This document shows positions 26,362 through 35,244 of a DNA stretch of 64,000 bases, piece after piece (positions within the stretch are counted from its first letter, which is position 1; each line of letters starts with the position of its first letter). The DNA is from Chitinophaga sp. GbtcB8 (lineage in GTDB: Bacteria > Bacteroidota > Bacteroidia > Chitinophagales > Chitinophagaceae): assembly GCF_019091455.1 (NCBI RefSeq), contig NZ_JAGXJN010000005.1:152418-216417 (forward strand), in the 5' to 3' direction. Under the pieces are notes generated by a model. That model saw only the letters and a list, made by a program, of their open reading frames with translations, was not told the origin of the DNA and did no database searches. The position numbers and the translations under genes were made by a program.

Positions 26362-27642
26362 CTAGAAATCTATAGGCTCCATCTTCGGCGTAAGCCAGTG
26401 GATCAGCAGCCAGGCCAGCAAAAAGGAAAGACTGCAAAAGATGAATATAATGTTGTACCCCGCGGTAATATTATCCAGCGCTTTGTAATGGTCCAGCACT
26501 GCGCCAATACCCATGGGAAACAACACCCCGCCTATAGCGCCCGCCATGCCTCCGATACCTATCACAGAGCTTACTGCCTTACCCGGCAGCATATCAGATA
26601 CAATGGTGTAAATGTTAGCGCTCCATGCAGCATTACCGGCAATGGAAAGACTGATCAATCCTACCACTACCCAGATATCCTGCGTGTACCGCGAAGCAAA
26701 AATAGGCAACACTGTTAACGCAGATACCAGCAGCGCATACTTGCGCGCTTTATACACCGGCCAGCCTTTTTTTATAAGCATAGATGAAAGATAACCTCCG
26801 CCCAAAGCGCCTACTGTGGCCGCTGTATAAATAATGATCAGGGGCGGCGTAGGTTTTTTCAGGTCCAGGTGAAAGGCGCTGGAAAAATAGGAAGGCAGCC
26901 AGTACATGAAAAAGTACCAGATAGGATCTGTAAAGAATTTACCAATGATGAATGCCCAGGTTTGTTTCAGCCCAAACAGCTTAAACCAGGAAACGCCCTG
27001 CCCCTGCGGCGTTAAAGGATCTGCATCACTTTCAATATACGCCAGCTCCTGCGAGGTTATTTTTTTATGCTTAGCCGGTACCTCATACATGAACAGCCAG
27101 GCTATTAACCACAAAATGCCTAAGCTACCGGTAATAATAAAAGCGGCCTGCCAGCCATAAATGCCCAGCAGCCAGGGAATTACCACCGGCGCCAGTACAG
27201 CGCCAATATTGGCGCCCGAATCAAAAAAACCGGTAGCCAGCGCCCTTTCTTTTTTAGGGAACCATGCTACCACTGTTTTAATGGCGGAAGGGAAATTGCC
27301 GGATTCGCCCAAACCCAGGCTGGCCCTTACAATGCCAAAACCCAGCGTAGTCTTTACCACAGCATGCAGCATAGCGGCAATGCTCCATATGGCAATGGAG
27401 ATACTGTATCCCAGCTTGCTGCCCAGCTTATCTATCACACGGCCAAACAGCAGCAGCCCAAAAGCATAGGCTGCGGTAAAGGCCATTACTATATGGCTGT
27501 AATCTGTTTCGGTCCAATTAAATTCCTTTTCAAGTATAGGTTTCAGGTAGCCTACCACCTGCCGGTCCAGGTAATTGATGGTGGTTGCAAAAAACAGCAG
27601 GCTGCAAATAGCCCAGCGGTAATGGCCTGTTTTGTTAGTCAT
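26362..27642 (-). CDS. MFS transporter, hexuronate (ExuT-like, ACS family)
   Basis: A 426-residue inner-membrane protein with 12 predicted helices. The anion:cation symporter-family pattern is clear: 'TTINYLDRQVVGYLKPILEK' in TM1, 'FGRVIDKLGSKLGYS' between TM2 and TM3, and 'RASLGLGESGNFPSAIKTV' in TM4. It best fits ExuT/GarP-type importers of hexuronate or aldonate. It starts 6 bp from the FucP-like gene, so the two transporters are cotranscribed. In this locus the likely cargo is a uronic acid released by the GH105/GH28 enzymes. Confidence 0.88.
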   Translation of the reverse strand: MTNKTGHYRWAICSLLFFATTINYLDRQVVGYLKPILEKEFNWTETDYSHIVMAFTAAYAFGLLLFGRVIDKLGSKLGYSISIAIWSIAAMLHAVVKTTLGFGIVRASLGLGESGNFPSAIKTVVAWFPKKERALATGFFDSGANIGAVLAPVVIPWLLGIYGWQAAFIITGSLGILWLIAWLFMYEVPAKHKKITSQELAYIESDADPLTPQGQGVSWFKLFGLKQTWAFIIGKFFTDPIWYFFMYWLPSYFSSAFHLDLKKPTPPLIIIYTAATVGALGGGYLSSMLIKKGWPVYKARKYALLVSALTVLPIFASRYTQDIWVVVGLISLSIAGNAAWSANIYTIVSDMLPGKAVSSVIGIGGMAGAIGGVLFPMGIGAVLDHYKALDNITAGYNIIFIFCSLSFLLAWLLIHWLTPKMEPIDF

Positions 27643-27648
27643 GTAAGG

Positions 27649-28914
27649 TTATTTAGCTTGTTTCTTTCCTGCATTGCTGTAATAGATCAGGAACCCGTAT
27701 GCCGGTATTAATATACAATAAGCGTATTGATTGTTAAAAATAGTTGCCAGCCAGCCATATAATAAAGGCATCAGCGCGCCGCCGGCAATGCCCATGATCA
27801 GCACTGCGGAGCCACGGGCCAGCGCTTTACCTTCCAGCCCTTTTAATGCCTGTGGCCAGATGGCGGGCCATAACATGGCGTTGGCAAGCCCCAGCAAGGC
27901 TACGCCTGCAATAGAGGCTTTTGCAGGTAATAGTATAACCAGCACCGTTAGCATGAGCCCCAGCCAGGTAGATGCATAAAAAGCTTTTTGCTGCGATACA
28001 TAACGCGGAATGGCCCACACACCTGCAATATAACCTACCATCATGCAAAACAATGCATAGGAGGTAAAGTTCTTGGCTATATCCAGGCTAATGCCGTGGT
28101 ACAGGCCATAATTGCCGATGGTATCACCGGCCAGCACCTCTGCACCTACGGCAAAAAAGATGGCGGTAAACCCCGGCAGAAAACGCATACTACCGGTAAC
28201 AGGCGCAGTGGCAGCGGTTTCCGGCGCTGCGGGTTTAATATCCGGCAGGTGTGCAAAGCGCAGTAAAATTGCTACCAGCACCAGTATGGCAGTGAGTATA
28301 CAATACGGCAGTATTACATCATGCGCCAGCTCATCCAGCCGCAGCTTTTTTTGTATTTCGTTCATTTGCGCCAGCTCGCTGATAAGGCCCCCTGAATTTT
28401 TGAGGATAATGCTGCCCATGATCAGCGGGGCCAGTATACCGGCCACCTTATTGCAAATACCCATAATGCTGATACGGCGGGCCGCGCTTTCCGCAGGGCC
28501 CAGTAAAGTAACGTAAGGGTTAACGGCTGTTTGCAATAGTGTAAGCCCGCCACCGGTTAAAAATAAACCGGTCAGGAACAGGCCATAGCTGCGGGTAAGC
28601 GCTGCCGGCACAAACAATAAGCAGCCGGCTGCCATAATGTATAAGCCGGCGCTCATGCCCCGGATCATACCGGTTTGCTGCAACAAACGGCTGGCCGGTA
28701 TGGCCATGGCCGTATAGGAAATATAAAAAGCAAAAGTAACCAGGTAAGCCTGCCACTCCTGCAGCTCACAGGCTATTTTCAGGTAAGGGATTAAAGTGCC
28801 GTTGATCCAGCTGATGAACCCGAAAATAAAAAAGAAGATCCCGATCAGCAGCAGGTTCTTCCTATAGCCGCTACCGGTAGTGGTGCTGTCTTGTATGCTT
28901 ACTGCTACTGCCAT
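27649..28914 (-). CDS. Sugar MFS transporter (FucP/GluP family)
   Basis: A 421-residue protein with 12 hydrophobic segments. Pattern of the fucose/glucose/galactose:H+ symporters: 'FGFISWINGTLIPYLKIACE' in TM1 (the FucP-group FxxxxxNGxLIP), 'GGGLTLLQTAVNPYVTLLGP' in TM4, and 'ANAMLWPAIWPQALKGLEGK' in TM10. In Bacteroidota and marine gammaproteobacteria this family includes GlcNAc importers (NagP), so an amino sugar is a reasonable cargo here. MurQ lies 9 bp upstream. Confidence 0.88.
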   Translation of the reverse strand: MAVAVSIQDSTTTGSGYRKNLLLIGIFFFIFGFISWINGTLIPYLKIACELQEWQAYLVTFAFYISYTAMAIPASRLLQQTGMIRGMSAGLYIMAAGCLLFVPAALTRSYGLFLTGLFLTGGGLTLLQTAVNPYVTLLGPAESAARRISIMGICNKVAGILAPLIMGSIILKNSGGLISELAQMNEIQKKLRLDELAHDVILPYCILTAILVLVAILLRFAHLPDIKPAAPETAATAPVTGSMRFLPGFTAIFFAVGAEVLAGDTIGNYGLYHGISLDIAKNFTSYALFCMMVGYIAGVWAIPRYVSQQKAFYASTWLGLMLTVLVILLPAKASIAGVALLGLANAMLWPAIWPQALKGLEGKALARGSAVLIMGIAGGALMPLLYGWLATIFNNQYAYCILIPAYGFLIYYSNAGKKQAK

Positions 28915-28923
28915 TCCGTTTAT

Positions 28924-29736
28924 TTACAGGTTGGTTAATGCCGCCTGCACGCTGCCATATTGCAGCAGCAATGCTTTTGCCTTTTCATAATCAGCGATGC
29001 CGCCGGTTTCCATTAACATACGCGTGCCACGGTCCGTTAATTTCTCATTGGTGATCTGCATGTACATCATGCGGTTATCAAACACACGGCCTATGCGTAT
29101 CATAAGGGCGGTAGAGATCATGTTCAGCAGCATTTTCTGTGCAGTGCCGCTTTTCATGCGGGTGCTGCCGGTAATAAATTCCGGGCCTGTTATTACTTCA
29201 ATGGGATAATCCGCATAGCTGGCCACCGGCGATCCGGGGTTACATACAATACAGCCTGTAGCGATGTTATTTTTACGGCATTCCTTCAAAGCACCAACTA
29301 CATAAGGTGTGGTGCCGCTGGCTGCAATGCCTATTACAAAATCATTGGGTTGTATGTTATGCTCTTGCAGGTCCTGCCAGCCGGTTTCATAACTGTCTTC
29401 TGCATCTTCAATCCCAAAACGCAGCGCTGCGTCCCCGCCGGCCATCAGCCCGTTAATAATACCTGCATCCACGCCATAGGTAGGCGGGCACTCACTGGCA
29501 TCCAGCACGCCTAAACGGCCACTGGTACCGGCGCCCATATAAAAAACACGTCCGCCTGCTACCAGTAGTAAGGAGGCGGCTTCTATCAGCGCCGTAACAG
29601 CAGGTAATACTTTTTTTACTGCCAGCGCTACTTTCTGGTCCTCTTCATTAATGGAGCGCACAATTTCCTCTGTAGACATCTGCTCTATATGCCGGTAAGG
29701 CGAGGGCGATTCGGTGATCCGGTTCTCCTTTTTCAT
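28924..29736 (-). CDS. murQ: N-acetylmuramic acid 6-phosphate etherase
   Basis: A 270-residue SIS-domain protein. The MurQ pattern is strong: 'HIEQMSTEEIVRSINEED' (residues 16-33), 'MGAGTSGRLGVLDASECPPT' with E82, 'RFGIEDAED' with E113, 'IGIAASGTTPYVVGAL', and 'GPEFITGSTRMKSGTAQK'. E82 and E113 match the catalytic glutamates known as E83/E114 in E. coli. It cleaves the D-lactyl ether of MurNAc-6-P to GlcNAc-6-P and lactate in the cytoplasm. The start overlaps the upstream isomerase gene by 4 nt. No MurNAc kinase (MurK, AmgK or PTS) is in the window, which is odd for a recycling pathway. Confidence 0.93.
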   Translation of the reverse strand: MKKENRITESPSPYRHIEQMSTEEIVRSINEEDQKVALAVKKVLPAVTALIEAASLLLVAGGRVFYMGAGTSGRLGVLDASECPPTYGVDAGIINGLMAGGDAALRFGIEDAEDSYETGWQDLQEHNIQPNDFVIGIAASGTTPYVVGALKECRKNNIATGCIVCNPGSPVASYADYPIEVITGPEFITGSTRMKSGTAQKMLLNMISTALMIRIGRVFDNRMMYMQITNEKLTDRGTRMLMETGGIADYEKAKALLLQYGSVQAALTNL

Positions 29737-30560
29737 GCAAACGGGTTATGATTATACCTGCTGTTCAGCAGGGCTTTCATGTAAAGGTTTATTTCCCACT
29801 GGCTGGCCACCGGCTGCTGTGTGTAAGGCAGCACCGGCATATAAGGGGGTGGCCCAAATTCAGCCGTTACCGTTAGCTGCTGCAGGCCGGCCTGTTTGTT
29901 TATGCGCACTACCTCATCCCAGCAATCCAGGTGCACCTGTAATGCGGCTTCCCATTCCGGTGCACGCGGGTCGCTAACCTGCGCCCCCTGGGTATGTCCT
30001 ACCCTGGCATGAATATGACGCGTACGGCTAACAGCCAGCGCTACGGCCGGCTGCTGCTCCTGCAAAAAACTTTCTGCTACCGCTATCCAGTGGGAAAGGT
30101 CCAGCGTTAGCTGCAGGCCGGGAAATTGCTGCAGGTATGCAGCAGTAACATGCGCAGCAAAACTGAATTTGCTGCGGTGCGTTTCATGGTATACCGGTAT
30201 ACCTGTTGCTGCAGCCACCTGCGCCGCTGCATCTATTAATTGCCCGTTCTGCTCCATGGTGAAAAAGTCCCGCCCGGTTTGTGAGTTTATGCATACAGGT
30301 GATACAGCAGCCATACGCTGCAGTCTTTCCACATAAGCCGGCAGGTGCACGTCGAAATCCGGCGTTACGGTTTCCCAGTGCTGTGCTACCAGCAGCAGGC
30401 CGTGTTTTGCAAGTGTTTCCAGCAGCTGCTCCCGCTCCTTTTCATCAGCCGGTACATCTGTCTCCACGCCGTCGTACCCGGCTGCTTTTACCTGTTGGGC
30501 AAATACATTCCAGGGTACATGTGCATGCCCCCAGCGGGGGCAAAAGAATAATATTTTCAT
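29733..30560 (-). CDS. Sugar phosphate isomerase/epimerase-type TIM barrel
   Basis: A 275-residue AP-endonuclease-2-like barrel. It shows 'GYDGVETDVPADEKEREQLL', 'GIPVYHETHRSKF', 'LQLTLDLSHWIAVAESFL' and 'HIHARVGHTQGAQVSDPRAP' with likely metal ligands (E in YHETH, D in LDLSH, H in HIHAR, E in 'VTAEFGPP'). Members isomerise, epimerise or dehydrate sugars and inositols using a divalent metal. The gene overlaps murQ by 4 nt, so the two products are probably made in step and act in one path. Substrate unknown. Confidence 0.85.
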   Translation of the reverse strand: MKILFFCPRWGHAHVPWNVFAQQVKAAGYDGVETDVPADEKEREQLLETLAKHGLLLVAQHWETVTPDFDVHLPAYVERLQRMAAVSPVCINSQTGRDFFTMEQNGQLIDAAAQVAAATGIPVYHETHRSKFSFAAHVTAAYLQQFPGLQLTLDLSHWIAVAESFLQEQQPAVALAVSRTRHIHARVGHTQGAQVSDPRAPEWEAALQVHLDCWDEVVRINKQAGLQQLTVTAEFGPPPYMPVLPYTQQPVASQWEINLYMKALLNSRYNHNPFA

Positions 30561-30590
30561 CTAAAGCTTTTAGTCGGGTTGCTGATCCGT

Positions 30591-31487
30591 TTACAGCTGT
30601 GCCGCCGGGTCAAATAACAGCGGGTAAAACTGTCCTTTCATTTTTTCTCCTTTGGGTATGCCCGGCGTTTTAGGCAGCAGCTCCTTATCTGAATCGGACA
30701 AAGTACCGTCTGCAAATACATTCAGCACAAATGCCCGCCGGGAATGCTCCGATTTATTCGCATATGATCCATGCACCATTAAAGGATGATGGAACGCAGC
30801 GTAACCTTTCTTCAGCTCAATAGGAACGGGTTTAAAAGCAGCTTTCTGTTCCGGCGTCAGGTAATCCAGCACGCCTTCCATATCGCCCGCCAGCTCCGGT
30901 TTGTCCAGCAAACCCCAGTGCTGGCTGTAAGGCACGTAATAAAGGCAGCCGTTTTCCGTAGTGGCATCATCCAGCCCTACCCAGCAGGTTAAATGCTGCA
31001 AAGGAGTGGTACGTGTCCAGTAGGAATAAACCTGGTGCCAGGCCACTACCCCGCCATGCCGTGCGGGTTTGCAAAACAGCAGGTCGTGCCAGAAACGTAC
31101 GGCCTTATTACCCAGCAGCTGGCTGGCTGCCATTACAAAAGCAGGGTTCCACAAAATATCGTGAAACCCTTTTGTAATACGCCAGGCGCCCAATGCATGG
31201 AATAATACCGTGTTAGCATCGGATGATTCATTAGAGGCAAACTCGTAAAACAGTTCATTACCGGGATGCGCAGGATCTGTGATGCCTGTCAGCTCTCCGT
31301 TCAGCTGATCCACCTGCCATTCTTCCAGCAATTTTATGTTACTCACATAACCGTACTCGTTAAAATGCGCTACCTGCTCATCTGAAAGCCGGTACTGCTC
31401 CCATTCAGCGGCGGTTTGCGGCCATTTGAACAAGTTGCTGGTCAGCTGGTGATACACTGACAGGTCTTCAATTAAAGGCTGTTCCAT
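30591..31487 (-). CDS. Phytanoyl-CoA-dioxygenase-like protein with HxV in place of HxD
   Basis: A 298-residue member of the non-haem iron PhyH family. Family features are 'FNEYGYVSNIKLLEEWQVDQ', 'WVGLDDATTENGCLYYVPYS' and 'FHHPLMVHGSYANKSEHSRR' with the distal His and a 2-oxoglutarate-binding Arg. The first iron-binding motif reads 'VVAWHQVYSYW' (H151, V153), while the paralogue at 48395 has 'PWHQDCAYW'. Loss of the Asp leaves only two His ligands, as in iron halogenases (which have Ala or Gly there), or it may mean a dead enzyme. It lies 30 bp above the isomerase gene. Substrate unknown. Confidence 0.85.
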   Translation of the reverse strand: MEQPLIEDLSVYHQLTSNLFKWPQTAAEWEQYRLSDEQVAHFNEYGYVSNIKLLEEWQVDQLNGELTGITDPAHPGNELFYEFASNESSDANTVLFHALGAWRITKGFHDILWNPAFVMAASQLLGNKAVRFWHDLLFCKPARHGGVVAWHQVYSYWTRTTPLQHLTCWVGLDDATTENGCLYYVPYSQHWGLLDKPELAGDMEGVLDYLTPEQKAAFKPVPIELKKGYAAFHHPLMVHGSYANKSEHSRRAFVLNVFADGTLSDSDKELLPKTPGIPKGEKMKGQFYPLLFDPAAQL

Positions 31488-31542
31488 GTATATGTTTTTT
31501 AAGGTTTCCTGCTATTAAATTTCATGCTTCTTCAGCTAATAA

Positions 31543-32319
31543 TCAGCGGGCTGTGCCTGCAGCTACGATCTTTTCTGCGCTGGGTTTGTCCAGGAACAAC
31601 ACTGCGTTGGCATGTGTGCGCAGGATGGTGGATGGATATTCTTCTGAAATATCATCGTTCAGCGTATGAAATACTGCTTCTGCTTTAGAGGTACCGGGCA
31701 CCATACAAAAAATGTAACGCGCTTTCAGCAGGGCCGGTATAGTTAACGTAAACGCATCTACGGGTACCTGTGCTGTATTTTCAAAACAGCCTTCATTTAC
31801 CTGCTGCTGCTTACATGCTTCATCCAGGTCCACGATCTTTACCAGCTGCGGATCGTTAAAATCCGCTACATGCGGGTCATTAAAGGCCAGGTGGCTGTTT
31901 TCGCCAATACCCATACAGGTAATATCCACCGGGTATTGCTGCAGCAATTTTGCATAACGCTCACATTCTGCGGCACGGTCTGCAGCCTGCCCGTTAAGAT
32001 AGTACACCTGTTTGAAAGGCACCTTACCAAAGATCCTTTCCTTCAGGAAAATGCCGAACAAGCGGCTGTCATTTTCCGGCAGGCTGGTGTATTCATCCAT
32101 ATGAAAAGCCTGCACCTGCTGCCAGTTAATGTTCTGCTGCACCAGCGCTTCCAGGAATTCGTTCTGGGATGCTGCTGCGGCAAAAATAATGTTCACTGTT
32201 CCCTGCGTCTGTAACAGTTCCCGGATGCAGGCAGCTGCCATTTCCGCAGCTGCCTGCCCCATGGCTTTCCTGCTCTCGTAGATCTGTACTTTTAACTGTT
32301 CCGCTAATAACTCTGTCAT
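31543..32319 (-). CDS. Glucosamine-6-phosphate deaminase/6-phosphogluconolactonase-like protein
   Basis: A 258-residue protein of the NagB family. The catalytic base is present (D75 in 'AFHMDEYTSLP'), and 'CMGIGENSHLAFNDP' (residues ~135-149) aligns with the NagB active-site loop GxGxxGHIAFNEP. It has Ser in place of Gly before H143, and D148 where NagB has Glu148. NagB converts GlcN-6-P to fructose-6-P and ammonia; the changes leave the substrate open (for example a different amino-sugar phosphate). It lies 39 bp below the TonB receptor gene. No NagA deacetylase is in the window. Confidence 0.83.
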   Translation of the reverse strand: MTELLAEQLKVQIYESRKAMGQAAAEMAAACIRELLQTQGTVNIIFAAAASQNEFLEALVQQNINWQQVQAFHMDEYTSLPENDSRLFGIFLKERIFGKVPFKQVYYLNGQAADRAAECERYAKLLQQYPVDITCMGIGENSHLAFNDPHVADFNDPQLVKIVDLDEACKQQQVNEGCFENTAQVPVDAFTLTIPALLKARYIFCMVPGTSKAEAVFHTLNDDISEEYPSTILRTHANAVLFLDKPSAEKIVAAGTAR

Positions 32320-32358
32320 GGTTTTACGTTATATTTTGTGTCTTAAATGGGATTACAA

Positions 32359-35205
32359 TTACATCCTGAATTTTACACCTGCCCGTCCCCAGTAGGAATA
32401 AAATTGTTTTTCGTAGATGCGGTTCTTTTGCCCGAAATAGGCCCGCTGCGGCGCATTGGTAAGGTTCTGCGCTTCTACGTATATGGTAAACCGTTTGCTG
32501 ATCTGGTAAGATGCGTTGGCATCTATCTGTGTGCGTGCATCGCGGATCACGTCTGTTTCTGCATCTTCACCCAGGCTTACAATGTAGGATCCATTGTAGT
32601 TCAGGTTACCCTGAATGGTAAAACCTTTCAGTGAGTATGCCAGGGATGCGTTGGCCGTGTGTGTAGCCTGGCCCGGCAGGCGCAGGTCCTTACGGAACTG
32701 GGCATCTGCATTGGAATGGCTGTAAGTATAGTTGGCAAATACGGTGAAGCCTTTCAGGAAACCGGGCAAAAAGGTGAGGTTAGCCTGTGCATTCAGCTCT
32801 AACCCGTATACATTAGCTGTGTTACCGTTCAGGATCTGGTAATAACGCCAGTTGGTATATTTATCGGCGCCGTCAAATTCATTACCGTTAAGCGTGGTTA
32901 CGCTGTTATACTGGAACTTGTCGATCTTCTTATAAAAAAGACCGGCAGAGAGAATGCCCAGGTTAGATAAATATTTTTCCGCCATCAGGTCCAGGTTGGT
33001 GGAGAATGCAGGCTTCAGCTCCGGGTTGCCATCCGTGAGTGTTTCGCTCAGGATGCTGACAATACGGCCCGGCACCAGGTCCACAAAGTTGGGACGGGAA
33101 TAACCAAATGTTAAACCGCCGCGGATCAGGGATGATTTTGTAAGATCATATTTGGCCTGGATGTTGGGCAGGAAACGGGTATAGCTGTTCTTTTTCTGCG
33201 TAAGCGTGGTGGATTCCCACAGCTCATCTGCATCCTGTGTGATGATGTTGCCTTTATAATCCACAGAGGTTCTTTCCACGCGCAAACCGGCCAGCAGCAT
33301 TACCCTGTTGAACTGGATACGGTTCATCAGGTAACCGGCGGTAACGGTTTCCACGGCATCATAGTAATAAGCGTCCTGGCTAATGCGGGTACCGGAAGCA
33401 TCCTGAGTGAAAATGCCATTGTCCAGGTTCTCATTTTCGTTGAAGTAGCTGATCGTTTTGTCACGGTCTACTCCCAAACCAAAGTTCATATTACCATCCA
33501 GCAGGTGATCATCTACCTGGGTAAGACCGGAAAAGTTGCTGAGATTACCTGCAGCCTTGTCGCCGGTATAAGAGCTTACAATGGTATTGGGCAGCTTGTA
33601 ACGCTGGTTATGCATGCGTTTTACCTTGGCGCCTGCTTTGAAGATGGCTGCATTGTTACCGATCTTATAAGGGATCTGCGCATTCAGCTTGGCCACCAGG
33701 TTCTTACCTTCTGTATTCCAGTAATCCCGTTCAATGGTATTATAGGTAAAAAGGGATGGATCATTGCGCCAGTCGGTGCCGGCAGCCAGCAGGTAATCGC
33801 TTGAAATATCGGCGGTGTGCAGGGGAATATTACCGGTAATAAAGTTGAAGGTATTGGCGCGGTTCTCAAATTTTGAATTGCTGTAAAACACGCCTGCATC
33901 CAGCTTTACGCGGCCTATCTGTGTTTCGCCCTGCAGGTTGTAGTTAATATTCATGTTATCTTCCGTAGCAGTTTTCACTTCGTTGTAAGAACGGCCTTTG
34001 GTAGTTACAAATTCCCCCGTCTCATCATTAAAGGTGGTGCTGCTGGTTTGCATGCGGGTACGCTTGCGGTAACGGGTAATATCATTATCACGATCGCTGT
34101 ACATAATGTTAGCCACAATGCTGGTCACCGGGCTAAAGTTATAATCAATGGTAGCGGATGCGCCGGTACGGTTACGCTGATTCTCTACAAAAAGGTAGCG
34201 CACATCCGTGGGAAAGTAAATTTCACCTTTGCTGCCGCCAAAATCCTTTTGCTGCCATACCTGCGCGTTCACCTCATCATAACCATTGGTGGTGCGGTAA
34301 TAGCTGCCTGTTAACATGATGCCTAAACGGCCGTTAGGATTGGATTCATCCTGGAAAAAACGTTTACCTACAGCCAGGTTGCCAATACCGTTCGACTTCT
34401 TGCGTAAGCCGTTATAACCCAAACCGGCATCTACTGACAGCTTGGTTTTGAGCGAAGTGGCGGTAGGAGATTTCATGTTAATAGCACCGGCAATGGCATC
34501 GCCGTCCAGATCGGGCGTGAGGGATTTTATTACTTCCATGGAAGATAATACGTTGGTAGGTATAAGGTCGAGGGTGGCGTTACGTTCGCCATTTTCGCCG
34601 GTGCCCATGATCTGTTCGCCATTTACATTAATGTTGGTAAAGTTGCCGGGAGTGCCTCTGAGCTGCACGGTAGAACCTTCCCCGCTGCTGTTACGGCCAA
34701 TGGTAACACCTGGCAGGCGCTGCATGGATTCTGCTACGTTCAGGTCCGGGAAGCGGCCCATTACATCTGCAGATACCACCTGTTTGATGTTATCAGCATT
34801 CCTTTGCTGGTTCAGCGCTTTTTGCTGTCCTTCCATTACGCTGGACACTGTTACGGTAGAAAGGTTGGTGGCTTTGGACGACATTTTGAAATCTTTCACC
34901 ACGGTTTTACCGCCAGTTACCTCTACGGGTACTTCCAGCGCCGTATAGCCCATGTAGTTAATAACCAGGGTATGGCTGCCTGCCTTGATGCCCTGCAGCT
35001 CAAAATTGCCGGCCGTGTTGGTAGATACGCCCTGGGTAGTGCCTTTTACCTGTACAGAAGCGCCAGGCAGGGCATTCCCATCGGTGTCGGTGATCTGGCC
35101 TTTAATATTGCCAATGGTTTGTTGCGCGGAAGCGTGGAATACGCAGCACATCAGCAGCGCCAGTAAAAATACCGGCAATAGCGGCTTGTGGATACCTTTT
35201 TTCAT
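32359..35205 (-). CDS. TonB-dependent receptor (Xanthomonas/Caulobacter type), no SusD partner
   Basis: A 948-residue outer-membrane receptor; start at 35205 (MKKGIHKPLLPVFLLALLMC) begins the signal peptide. A carboxypeptidase-regulatory-like domain comes first (~35-115, 'GQITDTDGNALPGASVQVKG'). Then comes a plug with 'VSADVMGRFPDLNVAESMQR' and 'LPGVTIGRNSSGEGS', the wording of the TIGR01782 oligosaccharide receptors of Caulobacter/Xanthomonas. A long barrel ends in Phe-Arg-Met. Unlike SusC it is not followed by a SusD gene: the next gene is the deaminase-like one. It should import an oligosaccharide using TonB energy. Confidence 0.9.
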   Translation of the reverse strand: MKKGIHKPLLPVFLLALLMCCVFHASAQQTIGNIKGQITDTDGNALPGASVQVKGTTQGVSTNTAGNFELQGIKAGSHTLVINYMGYTALEVPVEVTGGKTVVKDFKMSSKATNLSTVTVSSVMEGQQKALNQQRNADNIKQVVSADVMGRFPDLNVAESMQRLPGVTIGRNSSGEGSTVQLRGTPGNFTNINVNGEQIMGTGENGERNATLDLIPTNVLSSMEVIKSLTPDLDGDAIAGAINMKSPTATSLKTKLSVDAGLGYNGLRKKSNGIGNLAVGKRFFQDESNPNGRLGIMLTGSYYRTTNGYDEVNAQVWQQKDFGGSKGEIYFPTDVRYLFVENQRNRTGASATIDYNFSPVTSIVANIMYSDRDNDITRYRKRTRMQTSSTTFNDETGEFVTTKGRSYNEVKTATEDNMNINYNLQGETQIGRVKLDAGVFYSNSKFENRANTFNFITGNIPLHTADISSDYLLAAGTDWRNDPSLFTYNTIERDYWNTEGKNLVAKLNAQIPYKIGNNAAIFKAGAKVKRMHNQRYKLPNTIVSSYTGDKAAGNLSNFSGLTQVDDHLLDGNMNFGLGVDRDKTISYFNENENLDNGIFTQDASGTRISQDAYYYDAVETVTAGYLMNRIQFNRVMLLAGLRVERTSVDYKGNIITQDADELWESTTLTQKKNSYTRFLPNIQAKYDLTKSSLIRGGLTFGYSRPNFVDLVPGRIVSILSETLTDGNPELKPAFSTNLDLMAEKYLSNLGILSAGLFYKKIDKFQYNSVTTLNGNEFDGADKYTNWRYYQILNGNTANVYGLELNAQANLTFLPGFLKGFTVFANYTYSHSNADAQFRKDLRLPGQATHTANASLAYSLKGFTIQGNLNYNGSYIVSLGEDAETDVIRDARTQIDANASYQISKRFTIYVEAQNLTNAPQRAYFGQKNRIYEKQFYSYWGRAGVKFRM

Positions 35206-35244
35206 TTGCTGATAGTTTTGGATTGATAAAATGAATGACATTAC

